Assembly: GCF_030818955.1 (NCBI RefSeq)
Contig: NZ_JAUTBF010000001.1
Location: forward strand, 3,348,001-3,412,000
Length of the DNA: 64,000 nucleotides
Direction of reading: 5' to 3'
Origin: Microbacterium trichothecenolyticum
GTDB lineage: Bacteria; Actinomycetota; Actinomycetes; Actinomycetales; Microbacteriaceae
Shown here: positions 8,199 through 16,193 of the stretch, in pieces
Layout: each line of letters begins with the position of its first letter
Position numbering within the stretch: position 1 is the stretch's first letter
Position numbers and translations under genes: made by a program
The notes under the pieces: model-generated
The model's input: only the letters and a program-made list of their open reading frames with translations
Databases searched by the model: none
What the model was told of the DNA's origin: nothing

Positions 8199-8204
8199 TA
8201 TTCT
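8199..8204 (+). promoter_or_regulatory. -10 box giving an apparently leaderless ABC transporter mRNA
   Basis: TATTCT ends 7 nt before the GTG start at 8212, so the transcript would begin at or next to the start codon. There is no Shine-Dalgarno sequence in the short gap, as expected for leaderless actinobacterial messages. Confidence 0.5.
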
Positions 8205-8211
8205 CAGCTTT

Positions 8212-8976
8212 GTGAGTGCAGCGATCCAGGCCACCGGCGTGGTCAAGAAGTTCGGCGATGTAACCAGCGTGGCGGGCCTGAACCTCGCCGTTCCAGAAGG
8301 GTCTTTCTACGGGATCGCGGGCCCCAACGGCGCGGGCAAGACCACCTCGATCCGCATGATCACGGGACTTCTCGAACCGGATGCCGGGACCATCGAGGTA
8401 GCCGGAACATCGGTGTGGCCAAATCCTCGTGCCGCGAAGGCCGTGCTCGGATATGTGGCCGACAATCCGCCGCTCTTCGGACGCCTGAATGCCCGAGAAA
8501 TGTTGGACTACGCGGGAATGCTGCGCGGCATGAAGGCGGCCGATATCCGCAGCCGCGGCGACGACCTCCTGCGTGTGCTCGACCTGCAGGCCGACGCGGG
8601 GCGGCCCATCGCCGACTTCTCGCTCGGCATGACCAAGCGTGTCGGTCTGGCCGTGGCCATGCTCCACAGTCCCCGCGTGCTCATCCTCGACGAGCCGTTC
8701 GGTGCGCTCGACCCGGTCAACACGCGCGTCATGGAGGAGATGCTCCAGGTGTTCCGCACGGGTGGGGGAACCGTGGTGTTCTCCAGCCACGTGCTCGACG
8801 TGGTGCAGCGGTTGTGCGACCGGGTCGCGATCATCGCCAAGGGCGCGCTGGTCGCCGAGGGCACCGTCGCCGAACTCTCGCACGGTGGGTCCCTGCAAGA
8901 CGCCTTCGTCGACCTGGTCGGCGGGCGCGAGCTCGAGAAGGGAGACCTCTCGTGGCTTTCGTCCTCGCCCGCCTGA
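8212..8976 (+). CDS. ABC transporter ATP-binding protein
   Basis: 254 aa. Walker A GPNGAGKT near residues 38-45, the signature region FSLGMTKRVGLA near 138, Walker B VLILDEPF near 158, and an H-loop SSHV. It belongs to the CcmA/DrrA-like class that energises ABC-2 type exporters. Its 3' end overlaps the permease gene by 25 bp, so the two form one transporter. No promoter other than the -10 box just upstream is seen. Confidence 0.93.
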   Translation: MSAAIQATGVVKKFGDVTSVAGLNLAVPEGSFYGIAGPNGAGKTTSIRMITGLLEPDAGTIEVAGTSVWPNPRAAKAVLGYVADNPPLFGRLNAREMLDYAGMLRGMKAADIRSRGDDLLRVLDLQADAGRPIADFSLGMTKRVGLAVAMLHSPRVLILDEPFGALDPVNTRVMEEMLQVFRTGGGTVVFSSHVLDVVQRLCDRVAIIAKGALVAEGTVAELSHGGSLQDAFVDLVGGRELEKGDLSWLSSSPA

Positions 8977-10508
8977 GACTTGCCCTCCAGCTCGGTACCG
9001 CCCGATCCTCGGGCGGAGGCGTCGCCATCTTCGTGCTGGGGTGGGTCGCCGGCGTCATCGTGGGGCTGGGCGGCGGCGCTGTCGTGGCCGCGCTCGATTC
9101 GGGGATCAGCCCGATCGGTGATCTGCTGGTCCTGCTGCTGTTCGTGGCGATCTTCGGTGCCTGGGTCGTGCTGCCGATCGCCACACCCATGCCGACCGCG
9201 AACATCATCGACCCCGAGGTGCTCGAGCAGTACCCGCTCAGCCGTACGCAGCAGGTGACGGGGCTGCTGTTGGGCGGACTGCTGACGCCCACGGCGACGG
9301 CGACCTTCCTGACCGCCGTGGGGGGCGTGGCTGCCACCAACGTCGACCTGTCGTCCCGCGCGGTCGCGGTGGGCGGGGCGGTGCTGTTCACCCTGCTGTG
9401 CGTCGCGTCGTCGTATGGCGTCCGCGCCCTGTTCACCGAAGCGCTCACTGCGCGTCGCGGGCGCACCGTCGCCCTGGTGCTCTCGACGCTCGTCATCGCC
9501 GCGATCTATATCCTCCCGCACCTGCTGTCGCCGGTGCTGGGCCTGGCCCAAGACGCGGGCGTCATCTTCGTGACCGTCCTCACGTGGACACCGCCGGGGG
9601 CAGCCGGCGCTCTCGGCTACGTGCTGGTGGCCGGCGACGTCGGCGGAGTCATCGGTCGCGTCGGCGTCATCCTCGCCACGATCGGTCTCGCGCTGTTGCT
9701 CTGGGGGGTGGCGCTGCGGCGCCACGTGAAGGGCGGGTCGGTCGACCAGGTCGCCCCTCGCGCGCGCGCGACATCGAGCGACCTGGCGCTCGTGCCGCTC
9801 CTGCTGCATCCCTTCCCCGCGGGGGCGACGCTCGGTGCCGCCAGCCAGCACCTGCGGTATTACTTCTTCCGCGCGCCTCGCGCGGCACAGTTCATCGTGC
9901 TGGGGCCCCTGGTTGCGGCACTGTTCGCGGTCTCGCAATTGCACACGGCCGGTCTGGTGTTCGCCAGCGCCGTCGCCGCTGTCGCCATGAGCTCGAGTGT
10001 TCTGATGAACCTGTTCGGTTACGACGGGCGGGGTGTCGAGACGACCGTCGAGACGGGGGCGTCACTGAGCAGCGTCCTGCGCGGCAAGCTGCTCGCGGTC
10101 TCGCTCTTCCTCGTGCCGACGGTCGCGCTGTTCACGATCGCCCTGGGGCTCGTGACAGGGTTGGCCGCCGACATCCCGTTGGCGCTCGTCGCCGCACTCG
10201 CTTCCCTGCTGCTGGCCTTCGCCACGGGAGCCGCGTGCAGCGTGTGGAACCCGTTCGATCAGGCTGCCCCGCAGGGTGATCGCAGCACGGTCGCGGTACG
10301 TATGATCGGAGCGTTCGGCCTCACGTTCGCTCTCGTCTACGGCGCGGGGGCGTTCTGCAGCTGGGTGCAGCCCGTCATCCCGCTCGACCTCGTGCTGGCC
10401 GTCGCGCTCGTGGCCACGGCAGCGCTGGCACTCGTCTCGACCCGTCTCAGCGGGGCGTTCCTCGATCGAAACCCCCAGCGTCTGGTCGCCGCGTTCACCC
10501 CGCGGTGA
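8952..10508 (+). CDS. ABC-2-like membrane permease
   Basis: 518 aa from GTG 8952 (MAFVLARLRLALQLGTARS). Roughly twelve hydrophobic segments in two halves separated by a polar stretch near 255-285, as in other multi-spanning exporter permeases of Gram-positive bacteria. Paired with the overlapping ATPase gene upstream. Substrate unknown: an exported lipid, peptide or drug are all possible. The frame is open well upstream, but that part is antisense-like sequence over the ATPase gene, so the later GTG is chosen. Confidence 0.85.
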   Translation: MAFVLARLRLALQLGTARSSGGGVAIFVLGWVAGVIVGLGGGAVVAALDSGISPIGDLLVLLLFVAIFGAWVVLPIATPMPTANIIDPEVLEQYPLSRTQQVTGLLLGGLLTPTATATFLTAVGGVAATNVDLSSRAVAVGGAVLFTLLCVASSYGVRALFTEALTARRGRTVALVLSTLVIAAIYILPHLLSPVLGLAQDAGVIFVTVLTWTPPGAAGALGYVLVAGDVGGVIGRVGVILATIGLALLLWGVALRRHVKGGSVDQVAPRARATSSDLALVPLLLHPFPAGATLGAASQHLRYYFFRAPRAAQFIVLGPLVAALFAVSQLHTAGLVFASAVAAVAMSSSVLMNLFGYDGRGVETTVETGASLSSVLRGKLLAVSLFLVPTVALFTIALGLVTGLAADIPLALVAALASLLLAFATGAACSVWNPFDQAAPQGDRSTVAVRMIGAFGLTFALVYGAGAFCSWVQPVIPLDLVLAVALVATAALALVSTRLSGAFLDRNPQRLVAAFTPR

Positions 10509-10546
10509 GCGTGCGCACGAGCCCTCTTCCGAAGGAGTCAGAACAC

Positions 10547-10774
10547 ATGTCGAACACCCCCGCACCGAACGTCGGCAAAGCACGTCTGTGGCTCAACAGC
10601 TTCATCATGGGCGTCTTCGCCAGCTGCGGATACCTCATCGTCGCGCTGATCAATCAGCATGACATCCTGACGGTCGTGATCAGCATGGCCGCTATCGCCG
10701 TCGTTCTCACGCCCGTCTTCTACTGGCTGAACTCCCGTCGGGCGAAGATGGGCGACGCGCCGAAGCGCCCCTGA
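10547..10774 (+). CDS. Small two-helix membrane protein
   Basis: 75 aa from ATG 10547, preceded by AAGGAG at good spacing, which decides this start over an upstream GTG. Two hydrophobic segments (FIMGVFASCGYLIVALI and VVISMAAIAVVLTPVFYWL) and a basic C-terminus. No family recognised. It lies 38 bp after the ABC permease and may be part of that transcription unit. Confidence 0.7.
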   Translation: MSNTPAPNVGKARLWLNSFIMGVFASCGYLIVALINQHDILTVVISMAAIAVVLTPVFYWLNSRRAKMGDAPKRP

Positions 10775-10788
10775 GACGACGCATTCCC

Positions 10789-12225
10789 TCACTCCAACAG
10801 CGCCGAGGCGTCCTCGTGCAAGAGGGCGCGCGCAGCGTTGCCGATGACGGCGCTGTACGTGGGGTACGCGAAGCGCACCCCCGCGAGGGTGGCGACGTCG
10901 ATCCCGGCCGCCATCGCGGTGGTGACCGACTGGATCACCTCGACGGCGTTCTCGCCCACCGCGTGGGCACCCAGGATGAGTTCGCGACGACGGTCGGCGA
11001 TGAGCATGAGGAACCCGCGCTCGCGATCGTCGATCACGGCGCGGTCGAGCTCGGCGAAACGGACGACCGCCACCACGCACGAGGGATCGCGCTCACGTGC
11101 CTGTTCCTCGGTGAGGCCGACCCCGGCGTAGTCGGGATCGGTGAACCCGCCGGCCGGCAGGAGGTGGTGGGGCGTGCGGCGGTTGGCGCCGAGGACGGCG
11201 TTCTCGGCGGCCGCCTCTCCCTCGAACTGCGCCGCTTGCACGAGCATGTCGCGACCGTTGGCATCGCCGACGGCGAGGATGTGCGGCACGACCGTGCGGA
11301 AGTACCGGTCGACGGGAATGGCGGAGCGCTCGACCTCGATACCGGCGTTGTCCAGCCCGAGGTCTTCGACGTCGGCGGGCCAGCCCGTCGCCATGATCAC
11401 CACGTCGACGTCGACCGTTCGCGATGTCCCGTCTTCTCTCCACGCGAGCGCGATGGATCCCTCGGCGCTGCGGTCGAGCCGCTCGACCGTTTCGATGCCG
11501 GTGTGCACGTCGACGCCGTGGTGGGAGACAGACGCGGCGATCGCCTCCGAGATGCGCGCGTCGGAGGTGACGAGCACGCGAGGAGCGACGTCGAGCAGAG
11601 TGACCTCCGACCCGAACGAGCGGAACACGGTCACCAGCTGCGCGCCGGTGTTGCCCGCGCCGATGACGGCGACCCGTCGAGGCAGCGCGGTGAGCGACAG
11701 CACGTCCTCGGGTACGGTCGCAAGCTCTGCCCCCGGAATGGGCAGACGGCGGGAATGCCCGCCCACGCAGATGAGGATCGACTCCGCGCGGATACGACGC
11801 CCGCTCTCGAGCACGAGGGTGTGCTCGTCCGCGAAGCGCGCGCGCCCCTCGTGGACCAGGTCGACCCCGGCTGCCGCGAACCGCTCCATTTCCCGTTTGA
11901 TCGAGCGCACGGCATCCACGCGTTCGTGCACGCGGGCCACGACTGCGGCCCAGTCGACGTGCGGTTCGTTCACGACGATGCCGTAGTCGTCGGCCGACCT
12001 CGTCTCACGCATGAGACGCGCAGCCTTCGCCAGCACGCGGGTAGGGACACAGCCGGTGTTCACGCAGGTGCCGCCGACCCGCCCGGCCTCCAGCACGACC
12101 ACCGAGGCGCCGAGCTCGGCCGCTCGCAGCGCCGCGGCGGTTCCGGCGGGTCCTGCGCCGATCACGGCGATGTCGTAAATGTCGGCGTCGTGGTTCACGG
12201 CATCCCTCTCAGCGGTCGAGACCAC
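10789..12225 (-). CDS. Pyridine nucleotide-disulfide oxidoreductase, mercuric reductase-like
   Basis: 478 aa. FAD-binding GAGPAGTAAA near residue 20, redox-active disulfide CVNTGC near 53-58, NAD(P)-binding GAGNTGAQ near 190 and the second FAD motif ILAVGDAN near 320. The C-terminal active-site HPTxxE of true dihydrolipoamide dehydrogenases and glutathione reductases is replaced by YPTYSAVI, so it is unlikely to be Lpd. The substrate is unknown; quinone or metal-ion reductases of this shape exist. Ends 14 bp from the convergent small membrane gene. Confidence 0.85.
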   Translation of the reverse strand: MVSTAERDAVNHDADIYDIAVIGAGPAGTAAALRAAELGASVVVLEAGRVGGTCVNTGCVPTRVLAKAARLMRETRSADDYGIVVNEPHVDWAAVVARVHERVDAVRSIKREMERFAAAGVDLVHEGRARFADEHTLVLESGRRIRAESILICVGGHSRRLPIPGAELATVPEDVLSLTALPRRVAVIGAGNTGAQLVTVFRSFGSEVTLLDVAPRVLVTSDARISEAIAASVSHHGVDVHTGIETVERLDRSAEGSIALAWREDGTSRTVDVDVVIMATGWPADVEDLGLDNAGIEVERSAIPVDRYFRTVVPHILAVGDANGRDMLVQAAQFEGEAAAENAVLGANRRTPHHLLPAGGFTDPDYAGVGLTEEQARERDPSCVVAVVRFAELDRAVIDDRERGFLMLIADRRRELILGAHAVGENAVEVIQSVTTAMAAGIDVATLAGVRFAYPTYSAVIGNAARALLHEDASALLE

Positions 12226-12270
12226 CAGTCAAGTGCGCACGGAGCACTCCACGTGGGGGGTTGCGCCGGG

Positions 12271-12525
12271 TCAGAAGCGCTCGTACAGGTCGGTGGCGCT
12301 GAGCCCCGTGCCGCCGATGGCGCGGACGCCGGGAGCCGGGCGCAGGTCGAACGACTCGCCGTCGTGCAAAAGCACGGCGGTGTAGTCGCCCCGGGTGTCG
12401 AGTTTCACCTCGAACCGCCCCGTGTCGATCAGGCGCAGGGTGACCACCGCGCCGCTGCGCGCGAGGAAGCTCACTTCTTTCTCGCGCGCCGTCGGCAGGG
12501 GGATGATCGGCTCGTCGGCGTCCAT
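12271..12525 (-). CDS. Conserved-looking small hypothetical protein
   Basis: 84 aa from ATG 12525 (MDADEPIIPLPTAREKEVSF). The sequence alternates hydrophobic and polar residues in short strands (AVVTLRLIDTGRFEVKLDTRG), suggesting a small beta-rich domain. No signal peptide or recognisable motif. The frame is open upstream to 12753, but that part is Arg/Ser-rich antisense of the epimerase gene. Lies 45 bp upstream of the disulfide reductase gene on the same strand, so probably co-transcribed with it. Confidence 0.6.
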   Translation of the reverse strand: MDADEPIIPLPTAREKEVSFLARSGAVVTLRLIDTGRFEVKLDTRGDYTAVLLHDGESFDLRPAPGVRAIGGTGLSATDLYERF

Positions 12526-12613
12526 CGTGCGAGTGTGACACGCCGCGGTCGCGGCCAGACGTCGTTGCGCTCGCGCGCCGAACGTGCTGTCGTGTGCGCC
12601 CCGGGCGCACCGG

Positions 12614-13456
12614 TCAGCGGTGATCGCGCCAGGAGTGCTGAGGTTCGTATCCGAGCAGTCGGCGGGCTTTGTCGATCGACAGCAGGGTGGTGTTCTCGCC
12701 GAGGTCGCCGCGCGTCTCGACGTCCGGGAACACCTCGGCCACCAACTCGGCATTGGGGCGGGTCATGACGGTGTCGGCTGCCGCGATGATGAACGTGTCG
12801 AACCCCGCCGGAGCGGTCGCGAGCGCGCGCTCGACGGCCTGGGCACCGTCGCGCGCGTCGATGTACCCCCACAGGTTCCACTTGCGGGTGCGCACGTCGT
12901 CGTCGAAGGGGAAGGCGGCGTAGTCGTCGGGGACCATCACGTTCGAGAATCGCAGGGCCGTGATCGACAGCGTCGGGTGCCACCGCACGAGCTCGGCCGC
13001 CAGGTGCTCCTCGAGGGTCTTCACGAGCGAGTACACCGACTCGGGTCGCGGCGGGTACTGCTCGTCGACGGGAATGTACGGCGGCGGCGTGTCGAACGGC
13101 AGGCCCAGCACGGTCTCGCTCGAGGCGTACACGATCTTCTGGATGCCGAGACGCACGGCCGTCCAGAACACGTTGAACGTGCTCGCCATGTTGTTGTGGA
13201 ACGTCGCGATGTCGGAACGGATACCCGGTGCGGGGATCGCACCGAGGTGCACGAGGGCGTCGACACCGTCGTGCTGGTCGTTCACTCCCGCGAGGGCGTC
13301 GATGACCTGACCGTAGTCGGTGAGATCGACCTGCACGAAGCCGGGGCCACGCTCTCCGCGGACGTCGAGGCCGATCACGTCGTGTCCGCTCGCGCGCAGC
13401 TCGCGGGCGACGACGGTACCGAGTTTTCCGGACGAACCGGTGAGGGCGATGCGCAT
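12614..13456 (-). CDS. NAD-dependent epimerase/dehydratase (extended SDR)
   Basis: 280 aa from ATG 13456. The Rossmann motif GSSGKLG is near residue 8, D-V-x-G follows the second strand, and the catalytic YSLVK is near 138. Length and motif spacing match nucleotide-sugar epimerases or uronate dehydrogenases. The substrate is not indicated by the context. Start chosen at the ATG that begins the first beta strand (MRIALTGSSGKLG), preceded by AGGAG-like sequence. Confidence 0.85.
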   Translation of the reverse strand: MRIALTGSSGKLGTVVARELRASGHDVIGLDVRGERGPGFVQVDLTDYGQVIDALAGVNDQHDGVDALVHLGAIPAPGIRSDIATFHNNMASTFNVFWTAVRLGIQKIVYASSETVLGLPFDTPPPYIPVDEQYPPRPESVYSLVKTLEEHLAAELVRWHPTLSITALRFSNVMVPDDYAAFPFDDDVRTRKWNLWGYIDARDGAQAVERALATAPAGFDTFIIAAADTVMTRPNAELVAEVFPDVETRGDLGENTTLLSIDKARRLLGYEPQHSWRDHR

Positions 13457-13673
13457 GAGGCTCCTTCGCGTCGGGGCACGTGTCGTCGACACTAGCGGCA
13501 TCATGCGACACGGTCGCCGGATGCCGTCTCGGAGTCGGAGGCCATTGCCATGTCTTCGTCGTCGCGTCAAGATCGCCGTCCCATTCGGGGCGGGTGTGTT
13601 TCGTTATGGGGACGGACCCCGTTCGCGAACGGTCAGCGACCGGGTGCCGACGATCAGCCGACAGGAACACGCG

Positions 13674-14216
13674 ATGCCCTCTTTGTCCTCCGCGACGGAT
13701 GCGTTCCTCGCATCACGCGCGGCCGACGGCGATCAGATCGCCTTCGGAGTGCTGGTGCGACGCCACGCGCCTTTCCTCGTGGCTTTCGCGACGCGGTTGA
13801 CGCGGTCGCGCGCCGACGCCGACGACTGCGTGCAGGAGGCCCTCATCACCGCGTGGCGCCGGCTGCCCGACCTCAGCGAGCCTGAGAAGGTGCGCAGCTG
13901 GCTCACCACGATCGTGTCGCGCAAGGTCACCGACCGGATGCGGGCGCGCAAGATCTCGGAGCAGATCGATGAAGAGATGGTGTCGGCGACGGATGACCCC
14001 GAGCGCGCGGTTGTGGCATCGTCGCAGATGGACGCGTTGAAAAAGGTCTTGGCGGATCTGCCGGAGGATCTGCGGGTCGTCTGGGTCCTTCGCGAGATCG
14101 GCGGGCACAGCTACGACGAGATCGCTGTCGAGGTGGGCGAATCGGCAGCCACCGTCCGCGGCCGCCTCGCCCGGGCGCGCAAGACCGTGTTGGAACGCAT
14201 GCAGGACTGGAGGTGA
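13674..14216 (+). CDS. ECF-type RNA polymerase sigma factor
   Basis: 180 aa from ATG 13674. Region 2 (AFGVLVRRHAPFLVAFATRL ... ADDCVQEALITAWRRLPDL) and region 4 (LPEDLRVVWVLREIGGHSYDEIAVEVGESAATVRGRLARARK) are intact. Followed at 4 bp by an Asp23-like gene and a further small gene, an arrangement in which the sigma factor is likely to respond to envelope stress and the partners act at the membrane. Not closely similar to the sigma factor at 6891. Confidence 0.9.
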   Translation: MPSLSSATDAFLASRAADGDQIAFGVLVRRHAPFLVAFATRLTRSRADADDCVQEALITAWRRLPDLSEPEKVRSWLTTIVSRKVTDRMRARKISEQIDEEMVSATDDPERAVVASSQMDALKKVLADLPEDLRVVWVLREIGGHSYDEIAVEVGESAATVRGRLARARKTVLERMQDWR

Positions 14217-14220
14217 CCGA

Positions 14221-14793
14221 GTGAGCGAGCACAACGACGACATCGGGGGCTCGGGCTACTCGCTCGAGGACCTCTCGGCGTACCTCGACCGCGCGCGCGT
14301 CCCGCGCATCGCCGCCATCGAGCGCAACGCCCAGTGCCAGGCCGTGCTGGCCTCCATGGAGCGCATGGGCCAACTCTCGCGCGAGATCGTGGAGGAGCAG
14401 GCTGTCCGCCCCCTCGCCGAGTCCTGGTACGACGACATCATGCGCGAGGTCATGCGGGAGTTTCGTGCCGGTCGTGACATTCCCCTCGCGCGGACCGACG
14501 ACGGAACGGAGCTCGTGGTCACCGAGGGAGCCCTGTACGAACTCATCCGCTCGGTGGGCGACGGCGTCGAGGGATTGCTGGTCGGTCGCGTCCGGCTCGA
14601 TCAGCCGCAGACCGACGCGCCGCTCGACGTGAGAGTGACGGTGAGCGTGCGCTTCGGCCGGGCCATGACCGACGCGGTCGATGAGATGCGCGACGGCATC
14701 CGCACGGCCATCGAACGGCACGGCGACCTCCGGGTCGGCCGCGTGGACGTCACCGTCGGCGACGTGCACATCGACGAGGAGGACGACGAATGA
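14221..14793 (+). CDS. Asp23/Gls24-like envelope stress protein
   Basis: 190 aa from GTG 14221. The middle and C-terminal part (TELVVTEGALYELIRSVGDGVEGLLVGRV, then LDVRVTVSVRFGRAMTDAVDEMRDGIRTAIE) has the alternating strand/helix pattern of the Asp23/Gls24 fold. Asp23-family proteins are membrane-associated scaffolds induced by alkaline or envelope stress. The N-terminal helix region resembles an anti-sigma-like docking segment, but this is only an impression. Its stop overlaps the next start (ATGA). Confidence 0.6.
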   Translation: MSEHNDDIGGSGYSLEDLSAYLDRARVPRIAAIERNAQCQAVLASMERMGQLSREIVEEQAVRPLAESWYDDIMREVMREFRAGRDIPLARTDDGTELVVTEGALYELIRSVGDGVEGLLVGRVRLDQPQTDAPLDVRVTVSVRFGRAMTDAVDEMRDGIRTAIERHGDLRVGRVDVTVGDVHIDEEDDE

Positions 14794-15110
14794 CCGGGAT
14801 TCCGGCGGCCGAAGTCGCGCCGCGCATCGACCTCGCGGTGACGGCCGTCGACGGCGTGAGGGAGTGCTACTCCGCCCGTCCGGTCGTGGCCCGCGCCTAC
14901 GAACGCGTGGCCGACGTGGAAGGCTCGCTCGCCGCGGTGGAGCAGAGCGACGGTGCCCGGGCGATCACCGTGTGCATCGGCGTCTCGGCCGTCGACGACG
15001 CGGCCGTCGTGGCGTCGGCCGCGGCCACCGCCGCGCGCGGCGCCGGTGGCGACGACGTGCCCGCCACGGTGCGGGTGCGCGTGGCCCGGCTCGTCGCGCC
15101 CGCTTCCTAG
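14790..15110 (+). CDS. Hypothetical protein coupled to the Asp23-like gene
   Basis: 106 aa; ATG overlaps the preceding stop by 4 bp, so translation is probably coupled. Ala/Val-rich with alternating hydrophobicity (RIDLAVTAVDGVRECYSARP, later DVPATVRVRVARLVAP), which could be a second, shorter Asp23-like domain. No clear motif or signal peptide. Third gene of the sigma-factor unit. Confidence 0.6.
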   Translation: MTGIPAAEVAPRIDLAVTAVDGVRECYSARPVVARAYERVADVEGSLAAVEQSDGARAITVCIGVSAVDDAAVVASAAATAARGAGGDDVPATVRVRVARLVAPAS

Positions 15111-15178
15111 CGAGTTCCCGGCCGCCGGTCGACGGGGCACAATACGCTGGGAGCACCGACCACATCCCCGGAGGCCGA

Positions 15179-16027
15179 ATGCCCACGCCGCCCCTCATCG
15201 CCGTCACCGGATCCACCGGAGCCGTGGGGGGCCGTGTCGCCCGAGACCTCGCCGCCCGTGGCATCCCGCAGCGGCTTCTCGTGCGTGACGCCTCGCGTGC
15301 ACCCGCGCTCGACGGTGCCGAGGTGCACGTCGCCCGTTACTCGGATGGGGATGCCGCCCGCGCGGCGCTGCAGGGAGTCGAGACGCTGTTCATGGTGTCG
15401 GCCTCCGAGACCGCCGACCGGGTGGAGCACCACCGAACGTTCGTCGAGGCCGCAGCCGACGCGGGTGTCCGGGCGATCGTCTACACGTCGTTCCTGGCCG
15501 CCGCGGCCGACGCGGTCTTCACCCTGGGCCGTGACCACGCCGCGACCGAGGACATCATCCGCTCCTCCGGCATGCGGTGGACGTTCCTGCGCGACAACTT
15601 CTACATGGACATGATGGAGCTCTTCGCCGGCGACGACGGGGTGATCCGTGGGCCCGCCGGTGACGGACGCTGCTCGCTCGTGTCGCGCTCCGACGTCGCC
15701 GCGACCGCGGTGTCGGTGCTGCTGGACTCCGCGGGTCACGCCGACACCGCCTACGACCTCACGGGCCCGCAGGCTCTGACCATGACCGAGGTGGCGCAGA
15801 AGATCTCGGCCGTGCGAGGACACCCCGTGCGTTTCGTCGACGAGTCGGTCGACGAGGCGTACGCCTCGCGAGCGGCGTTCGGCGCCCCGCGGTGGCAGGT
15901 CGATGCGTGGGTCAGCACCTACACGGCGATCGCCAGCGGCGACCTCGCCGGAGTGTCGGGCGACGTAGAGCGGGTGACGGGCCGACCGCCGCAGACCTTC
16001 GAAGAGTTCCTGGGCGCCGTCTCGTGA
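15179..16027 (+). CDS. NmrA-like NAD(P)-binding oxidoreductase
   Basis: 282 aa. The N-terminus has the atypical SDR motif GSTGAVGGRVARDL; further on come MVSASETADRVEHHRTFVEAA and GMRWTFLRDNFYMD, which typify the NmrA/QorB group of NAD(P)H-binding quinone or azo reductases and redox sensors. No catalytic YxxxK. Probably binds NAD(P)H; enzymatic role unproven. Monocistronic by spacing. Confidence 0.85.
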   Translation: MPTPPLIAVTGSTGAVGGRVARDLAARGIPQRLLVRDASRAPALDGAEVHVARYSDGDAARAALQGVETLFMVSASETADRVEHHRTFVEAAADAGVRAIVYTSFLAAAADAVFTLGRDHAATEDIIRSSGMRWTFLRDNFYMDMMELFAGDDGVIRGPAGDGRCSLVSRSDVAATAVSVLLDSAGHADTAYDLTGPQALTMTEVAQKISAVRGHPVRFVDESVDEAYASRAAFGAPRWQVDAWVSTYTAIASGDLAGVSGDVERVTGRPPQTFEEFLGAVS

Positions 16028-16080
16028 GTCGTTCCGCGGGCTCGGGTCGGCCGGGGCGCCACGCGGCCCCGCGCGTCGGG

Positions 16081-16086
16081 TATGCT
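16081..16086 (+). promoter_or_regulatory. -10 box of the cbs-metB operon, leaderless start on the leader peptide
   Basis: TATGCT ends 6 nt before the GTG of the leader ORF at 16093, placing the likely transcription start at that GTG. The -35 region is too GC-rich to call. Confidence 0.55.
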
Positions 16087-16092
16087 GTCCGC

Positions 16093-16119
16093 GTGCTGAC
16101 CTGTCGCTGTTGTCGCTGA
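16093..16119 (+). CDS. Cysteine-rich leader peptide (MLTCRCCR)
   Basis: GTG CTG ACC TGT CGC TGT TGT CGC TGA encodes eight residues, three of them Cys, all with the rare TGT codon. It sits 75 nt upstream of the cystathionine beta-synthase start and appears to be the first ORF of the transcript. Short leader ORFs with polycysteine tracts upstream of sulfur-assimilation genes are established in mycobacteria, where cysteinyl-tRNA supply controls translation of the downstream gene. Here the Cys codons and the sulfur-amino-acid operon fit the same logic. Confidence 0.75.
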   Translation: MLTCRCCR

Positions 16120-16193
16120 ACGCCCCGCGTTCTCTTTTCGACGACCCCGTCAGCCTTCCGCGCCCCCCGGCGCCCCACCCTCAGGACACCACC

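Noticed and set aside
4183..8211. Genomic island integrated at tRNA-Met with direct repeats
   Set aside because: I could not find a second copy of the tRNA 3' end or an integrase gene; only base composition and gene content suggest acquisition.
10789..12225. Annotation as dihydrolipoamide dehydrogenase
   Set aside because: The C-terminal HPTxxE catalytic motif is absent (YPTYSAVI instead).
10816..12768. Long plus-strand frame opposite the disulfide oxidoreductase gene
   Set aside because: The minus-strand gene has all FAD, NAD and disulfide motifs; the plus-strand reading is low-complexity and motif-free.
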